Assembly (NCBI RefSeq): GCF_000520495.1 | Contig: NZ_KI914644.1 | Span: 44,457 to 93,188, forward strand | Length of the DNA stretch: 48,732 bases | Direction of reading: 5' to 3' | Source: Arthrobacter sp. H14 | GTDB lineage: Bacteria > Actinomycetota > Actinomycetes > Actinomycetales > Micrococcaceae | Shown here: positions 45,011 to 48,732 of the stretch, in pieces | Numbering within the stretch: position 1 is the first letter of the stretch | How the letters are laid out: every line of letters starts with the position of its first letter | Notes under the pieces: model-generated | Databases searched by the model: none | What the model saw: only the letters and a program-made list of their open reading frames with translations | Told to the model about the DNA's origin: nothing | Translations under genes and position numbers: made by a program

Positions 45011-46449
45011 GATGGCCTCACAAAGATGATCTGTTCAATGGTGGCTTCACGCAGACTGCCGTCCGGCATTGCCCACGATAATTGCTGTGTGTGGTCGGAG
45101 TTAATCGTGGCCCAGGGCGAGTCAGTGGCCAATTGGAAGTACGCCACGATCTCCGCCAAACCCTGGGTGAGTGGAAAGGCATCCGTCACGTCCGCGAGAG
45201 TGGCCTGCTCTGCATCTGTCAGCACCGTATCGATGTTCCCACGCAACCGCTCATTGTCGACATAGAACTGCTCGAACAAGGCTCCTGGATCAACATCCGT
45301 ATCGTCGGCGGACAGGATCTCGTCGTCGACCATCACCCGGGAACTGGGCTCGTAGAGCGGACGCTCGAAGGGCAAAGCCACCTCAATGGTCTGGGCAGGC
45401 ACCTCAAGGAAGGTGCCCGACGGCGGGGTGTTGCGGACGGCCAGCGCGTCGCCTTCGATACGCCGGATCAGCTGCATGATGCGCTTGTTCTCCAGGAAGA
45501 CTTTATCGTCGAGCAAGCGGCGCATCTGCTGGGAAAGCTGTCGTACGGTGCTCTGGGTCTGTTCGACGGCAGGAAGCCAGTCCTGGTGCATGCTGGTAAG
45601 GGCATCGACGTTTTCAAGACTGCTCAACGCCTCAATCTGCGTAGCGCGCTCCAACAAGCTCGTCAATTCAGTGCGCAACCGCGGGGACATGAGGTAGTCC
45701 CAGAACCCTTGGAAGGTCCGGCCCTGCGTGGAGCTGCTGATGCCCTGCTGATTCGAAAAAATAGTCTCCAGCAGCTCGCCCTGGCTGCCTTCCCACGTAG
45801 CGATTTGCTCCCGCACTCGACGGTCCAGTCGCCGGAAGTTCTGCTCCACTTCCCGAAAGTCGGCGAGTAAGTCCCGGGCGGTGTCGGTGAGCTGTTGAAA
45901 GTGATCCAGAGCTTCGGGGGTGCTCATCACCTTGATATGGCCTTCGCGGATTTGCTGCATCTCGACGTCGATGGCATCGCGTTGTTTCTGTAGTTCATCC
46001 AGCCGCACATCCGGGTCCGTTTCGGATTGCTGGACCAGCGTCTGCAGCAACTGGAAGATGCTGGTCAACCGCGATTGAGTTGCCACGAAGTCCCGTCCGC
46101 GCAGGTTCTCCACCCAACGGACGACATCCTCGGCCGCCGCGGTGAGATCGTAGACCGGCTCGTCCTGCCCGGGCACATAGTATTTGCGCAGCCAGCTTCT
46201 CTCCGGCGCGGCCCACTCGTCCAGATACTCAGCCGCTGGACGGGGAAACTTATCCTCACCGAGCGAATCGCGAAGCCCGAAGAGAACATCATCGAGGGTG
46301 TCGATCAATGCCTGGCGGGCGATATTGCGGTTGTTGGGCTCGGTGAAAGCAGCCATGAAGAATGCCAGGGCAAGCGGGGCATTTTGTGCGCGCAACAGGG
46401 ACCATCCTGCGTGGTTCTCACGTAACGAATTGATCGCGTAATAGTCCAC
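45007..46449 (-). CDS. jetA: Wadjet defence protein JetA (DUF3375, MukF-like)
   Basis: A 480-residue DUF3375 protein, the MukF-like kleisin of the Wadjet complex. The N-terminal winged-helix domain (YYAINSLRENHAGWSLLRAQNAPLALAFF) is followed by a coiled-coil middle (about residues 150-330) and a C-terminal region that would bind the JetC head. The GTG at 46449 is preferred: GGGGGAGG ends 8 nt upstream, whereas the in-frame GTG at 46458 would overlap that ribosome-binding site. It is the first gene of the operon, and 46450-46563 separates it from the divergent PNPOx-family gene. Confidence 0.93.
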   Translation of the reverse strand: MDYYAINSLRENHAGWSLLRAQNAPLALAFFMAAFTEPNNRNIARQALIDTLDDVLFGLRDSLGEDKFPRPAAEYLDEWAAPERSWLRKYYVPGQDEPVYDLTAAAEDVVRWVENLRGRDFVATQSRLTSIFQLLQTLVQQSETDPDVRLDELQKQRDAIDVEMQQIREGHIKVMSTPEALDHFQQLTDTARDLLADFREVEQNFRRLDRRVREQIATWEGSQGELLETIFSNQQGISSSTQGRTFQGFWDYLMSPRLRTELTSLLERATQIEALSSLENVDALTSMHQDWLPAVEQTQSTVRQLSQQMRRLLDDKVFLENKRIMQLIRRIEGDALAVRNTPPSGTFLEVPAQTIEVALPFERPLYEPSSRVMVDDEILSADDTDVDPGALFEQFYVDNERLRGNIDTVLTDAEQATLADVTDAFPLTQGLAEIVAYFQLATDSPWATINSDHTQQLSWAMPDGSLREATIEQIIFVRPS

Positions 46450-46551
46450 GCTCTTCACCTCCCCCGCGTCGCTTGTGGCTTGCCCTCAATGTTAGGGGTT
46501 GGGTCCGACATTTTCTGCCGGCAGCTACCGGGAGGCCAAGGCGGTGCGGGC

Positions 46552-46563
46552 TAAGATGTGGCC
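46552..46563 (+). promoter_or_regulatory. Leaderless -10 element for the PNPOx-family gene
   Basis: TAAGAT, six bases, ATG 46564 matches leaderless actinobacterial start spacing. An in-frame GTG at 46558 would lie between the -10 and the expected transcript start. Confidence 0.5.
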
Positions 46564-47232
46564 ATGAGAGATTCCGGCCGGTTGCGGCAACTGTTGCGCG
46601 AAGTACAAGTCTTCCCGGAACAGATGTCGGGATTCGATCCGGATCAGACCCCTGACCAACCTGTGGAGTTGTTTCTGCAGTGGCTGGCTGCCGCAGTCGA
46701 CGCCGGGGTTTTGGCTCCGCACGCGGTCAACGTAGCCACCATGGGGGCTGACGGTATGCCGGACGCGCGGATCGTGATTCTCAAAGATATCAGCGACGGA
46801 TGCTGGTGCTTTGCCAGCAGCAGCACGAGTCCCAAGGGCCAGCAACTGCAGGCGGCGCCATCGGTTGCACTGACGTTTTTCTGGCCCTCCGTTGGGCGCC
46901 AGATCAGGATCAGGGGCCGCGTGCACGTGGGTTCGCCGGTCGAGAACGATCAGGACTTCAAGCGTCGGAATTTGGTTGCGAAGGCGTTGGTGCTTGCCGG
47001 GCAGCAAAGTGACGTTATGCAGAGGACGGATGACCTCGACGATGCAGTTGCCGGTGCCAGGGCCCAGTTTGATGTTGATCCGGAAACCGGTTCACCATCC
47101 TGGACTGTTTACAAGGTCACGGCGCAGACTGTGGAGTTCTGGCAGGCGGACCCTGACCGCCGCCATATTAGACTGCGCTACAGCCGCAACGATGGACACA
47201 GCGCGTGGAGAAAAGACCTGCTCTGGCCGTGA
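46564..47232 (+). CDS. Pyridoxamine 5'-phosphate oxidase family protein
   Basis: A 222-residue FMN-binding split-barrel protein of the PNPOx/PhzG type. NVATMGADGMPDARIVILKDI, FASSSTSPKGQQL and QIRIRGRVHVGSP are the FMN-binding strands, and the C-terminal RLRYSRNDGHSAWRKDLLWP matches the PNPOx dimerisation tail that in PdxH binds the substrate phosphate. It may make pyridoxal phosphate or oxidise another small molecule. The conserved tail ends in LLWP rather than the PdxH RLAP, so the housekeeping role is uncertain. Probably leaderless. Confidence 0.85.
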   Translation: MRDSGRLRQLLREVQVFPEQMSGFDPDQTPDQPVELFLQWLAAAVDAGVLAPHAVNVATMGADGMPDARIVILKDISDGCWCFASSSTSPKGQQLQAAPSVALTFFWPSVGRQIRIRGRVHVGSPVENDQDFKRRNLVAKALVLAGQQSDVMQRTDDLDDAVAGARAQFDVDPETGSPSWTVYKVTAQTVEFWQADPDRRHIRLRYSRNDGHSAWRKDLLWP

Positions 47233-47344
47233 TGTCCTGGCTGTCCCACCAAACTGGTCTCCCAATGCATGCCAGGGCTTATCGGCCCGCTGGCGGGAAG
47301 CCAAAAAGGCTTTACTACTGTTTGGGCCAAGGGGCTTCCATGCG

Positions 47345-47433
47345 TGCCTGTTGACGGATACACCGCGGCGCCGGGCCTCCTCGTAGAGGCGGTCGCGAAC
47401 GATGGACGAAACCTTGATCGTGGTCATAGCCAT
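47345..47433 (-). pseudogene. N-terminal remnant of a small antitoxin gene
   Basis: The minus strand from ATG 47433 encodes a MAMTTIKVSSIVRDRLYE start followed by EARRRGVSVN, typical of the first half of ribbon-helix-helix or MazE-type antitoxins. After about 29 codons the sequence stops resembling them; the open frame runs into the 3' end of the convergent PNPOx-family gene by 140 bp. No toxin gene follows. It is best read as a broken toxin-antitoxin locus. Confidence 0.45.
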
Positions 47434-47445
47434 AAAATCAGTATG

Positions 47446-47462
47446 CCTCGGCTGTACCGAGG
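47446..47462. promoter_or_regulatory. Inverted repeat upstream of the antitoxin remnant
   Basis: CCTCGG, CTGTA, CCGAGG is a perfect 6-bp inverted repeat 13 nt before the remnant's ATG. It could be the old self-regulatory operator. Confidence 0.3.
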
Positions 47463-47525
47463 AGCAGCCGGTTTCGTTGGTGATTTATGCGAGACCGAGC
47501 TGCTCCAAGGGAAGACGTCCGGACA

Positions 47526-47771
47526 TTAGCGGGCGGATGTTTTCCAGAAGGTGAAGTCGTCCTGGTTCAACGCGCGCCGGGTTCCATCCGCGGCTTGGCG
47601 GATCCAGACGGTGCCGAGGCCGGGTGCGGTGTCTGCAACCTGGCCGCGGTAGTAGACGCGGGCACCTCTGCGGACTTCGATTTCATCGCCGCGGTTCAGG
47701 GCGCCAAGGCTGCGAATACGTTTGGGGAGGGAGTTGATTGGTTCCTGACGGATATTTTCAGCTAATGAGAT
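47526..47771 (-). CDS. Small basic protein of unknown function with non-standard start
   Basis: From 47771 the minus strand has an 81-codon frame with protein-like composition: ISLAENIRQEPINSLPKRIR, then RSLGALNRGDEIEVRRGARV, YYRGQVADTAPGLGTVWIRQ, and an end at DDFTFWKTSAR. The strand-like pattern resembles a small beta-barrel or SH3-like fold. Upstream to the preceding TGA there is no ATG, GTG or TTG. AAAGGGG lies 6 nt before the ATC at 47771, which suggests either a rare ATC start or loss of the original ATG. No family is recognised. The opposite-strand frame in the same place looks like a shadow. Confidence 0.5.
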   Translation of the reverse strand: MSLAENIRQEPINSLPKRIRSLGALNRGDEIEVRRGARVYYRGQVADTAPGLGTVWIRQAADGTRRALNQDDFTFWKTSAR

Positions 47772-47861
47772 GGCCGACCCCTTTCGATGATGGCTTCAGT
47801 TATGTCAACCATCAACGGCGCAAAGATATTCCCCTCTATGCATAATCGTGCAGTTCTTTTG

Positions 47862-48302
47862 TTACGACTTCACGAGTTTCCGGCGGACCACCGTTGGCTC
47901 GGGGTTGGTGTGGACCGCGCCGTCGAGGATCACAGTCGGCACGGTTTCGTTGCCATTGTTGTTCTCGCGAACGAACGCCGCGGCGTCGGCATCACGCCAA
48001 ATATTCACCCAATGTGCCTTCCGGCCGGTCGATCCGAGCAAGGTCTTCATCCGGATACAGAACACGCATCCCGGCCGCCAGAAAATCACTACTCCACGCG
48101 ACGACGGCGGCATGTCCTTCAGCTCTGCCCACGGTTCACCCTTGCGGCCAAAGAGCGGGCTCAGCAGCCAAGCGACAACCAGCAGTGCGACGGCGGCAAT
48201 CACTGCTGAAGCCCAATTGCCCTCCTGCCCATAGATAAAGACGACGATGACGGCCATGGCCGCGACGGCGATGGAGTTTGACCAGCGAACGAGTGAACTC
48301 AT
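47862..48302 (-). CDS. Membrane-anchored glutaredoxin-like protein
   Basis: A 146-residue protein with two N-terminal membrane helices (about residues 9-24 and 31-49) followed by a glutaredoxin/mycoredoxin-like domain. Cys79 and Cys82 (RPGCVFCIRMK) form the redox pair, and TVPTV near residue 120 contains the cis-Pro. The domain faces the cytoplasm if the N-terminus is inside, and would reduce disulfides or mycothiol adducts. It is 9 nt downstream of the acyl-CoA dehydrogenase gene and may share its message. Confidence 0.85.
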   Translation of the reverse strand: MSSLVRWSNSIAVAAMAVIVVFIYGQEGNWASAVIAAVALLVVAWLLSPLFGRKGEPWAELKDMPPSSRGVVIFWRPGCVFCIRMKTLLGSTGRKAHWVNIWRDADAAAFVRENNNGNETVPTVILDGAVHTNPEPTVVRRKLVKS

Positions 48303-48311
48303 AGCTCCACG

Positions 48312-48732
48312 TTAACGGTAATTCCGGTGCAGGTTCTCCGCGTTGGATGGCCCGGAGACCGGCTCGGTGATCCAGGGACCGGTACCTTCGGAGGGGTCCA
48401 GGATTCCGTCTTCCAGCCACGTGTAGTTGCCCTCCAGGATCCGGTTGGAGAGCTTCCGGTCCGGCCCATCGCTGTTCCGCCACAGATCGGTAAACAACTG
48501 CCGGATGCGTTCCCGGGACTGCAGGCAAAAGGCGTCCGCCAGTTCGTAGGCGCTCCTGCCTTGGGCCGGGTCCTCTGACCGGAGCTGCTCCGCCCGGATG
48601 CATGCCGCCGAGATAGCAAATAGTTCCGCTCCAATGTCAACGATCCTGCCCAGGAATACCTGTTGGTGCTCGAGCTTTGCCTGCCAGCGGCCCATCCCCA
48701 TGAAGGTATGGCGGGCGAGCTTCCGGGAGGAG
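48312..48732 (-). CDS. Acyl-CoA dehydrogenase, C-terminal fragment
   Basis: This is the 3' end of a gene that starts beyond the window; about 139 residues are visible. HTFMGMGRWQAKLEHQQVF and GRIVDIGAELFAISAACIRAE resemble the C-terminal helical extension of long actinobacterial acyl-CoA dehydrogenases (FadE type). The end is LDPSEGTGPWITEPVSGPSN followed by AENLHRNYR. The FAD and substrate sites are outside the window, so specificity cannot be given. Confidence 0.8.
   Translation of the reverse strand, partial: SSRKLARHTFMGMGRWQAKLEHQQVFLGRIVDIGAELFAISAACIRAEQLRSEDPAQGRSAYELADAFCLQSRERIRQLFTDLWRNSDGPDRKLSNRILEGNYTWLEDGILDPSEGTGPWITEPVSGPSNAENLHRNYR

Noticed and set aside
47487-47765. 92-codon open frame on the plus strand
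   Set aside because: The opposite strand encodes a more protein-like frame ending in DDFTFWKTSAR; the plus frame appears to be its shadow.

Overview
The window is high-GC, tightly packed DNA with short intergenic gaps. It holds actinobacterial hallmarks: an Rpf-LysM resuscitation factor, a pntAA/pntAB/pntB transhydrogenase with a split alpha subunit, a putrescine oxidase, DUF4383 and DUF456 membrane proteins, and several genes that look leaderless (TAnnnT, 6 nt, start codon). Overall it fits Arthrobacter or another member of the Micrococcaceae. That assignment rests on gene content and protein style, not on a marker gene. No rRNA or tRNA gene, CRISPR array or insertion sequence was seen.

Layout. 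1-2025: end of the proton-translocating transhydrogenase operon. 2132-10894: a lipoprotein, an FAD oxidoreductase, an alpha/beta hydrolase, an AEC transporter, a beta-propeller lactonase, a LysR regulator divergent from an SHMT-like PLP enzyme, a flavin reductase and an Rpf-LysM protein. 11191-20028: an MscS channel, DUF456 protein, AlkZ-like DNA glycosylase, DUF4383 protein, MFS transporter, dehalogenase-like hydrolase, AtoE-type fatty-acid transporter and a secreted LVIVD-repeat protein. 20144-26733: a VapBC-type toxin-antitoxin pair, MFS exporter, aldo/keto reductase, glutamate dehydrogenase, and a DHA2 drug exporter divergent from its TetR regulator around a perfect palindrome.

26888-31952 is an agmatine/putrescine catabolic operon: N-carbamoylputrescine amidase, agmatine deiminase, APC permease and putrescine oxidase. 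Together they would take agmatine to putrescine and then to 4-aminobutanal, behind a promoter with an inverted repeat. 32089-36633 is a LacI-controlled sugar module: ThuA-like protein, Gfo/Idh/MocA dehydrogenase, LacI regulator and a sugar-binding lipoprotein. Matching LacI-type operators lie on both sides of the regulator, but no permease genes are present. 36635-39702 holds an S10 carboxypeptidase-like protein and an unusual SDR protein with a zinc-ribbon-like N-terminus.

39836-46449 is a complete Wadjet (JetABCD) SMC-like anti-plasmid system, with all four genes overlapping in one minus-strand operon. It is the clearest defence system here and is a known type. 46564-48732 holds a PNPOx-family flavoprotein, a decayed antitoxin fragment, a small protein lacking a standard start codon, a membrane-anchored glutaredoxin-like protein and the 3' end of an acyl-CoA dehydrogenase gene that runs off the window.
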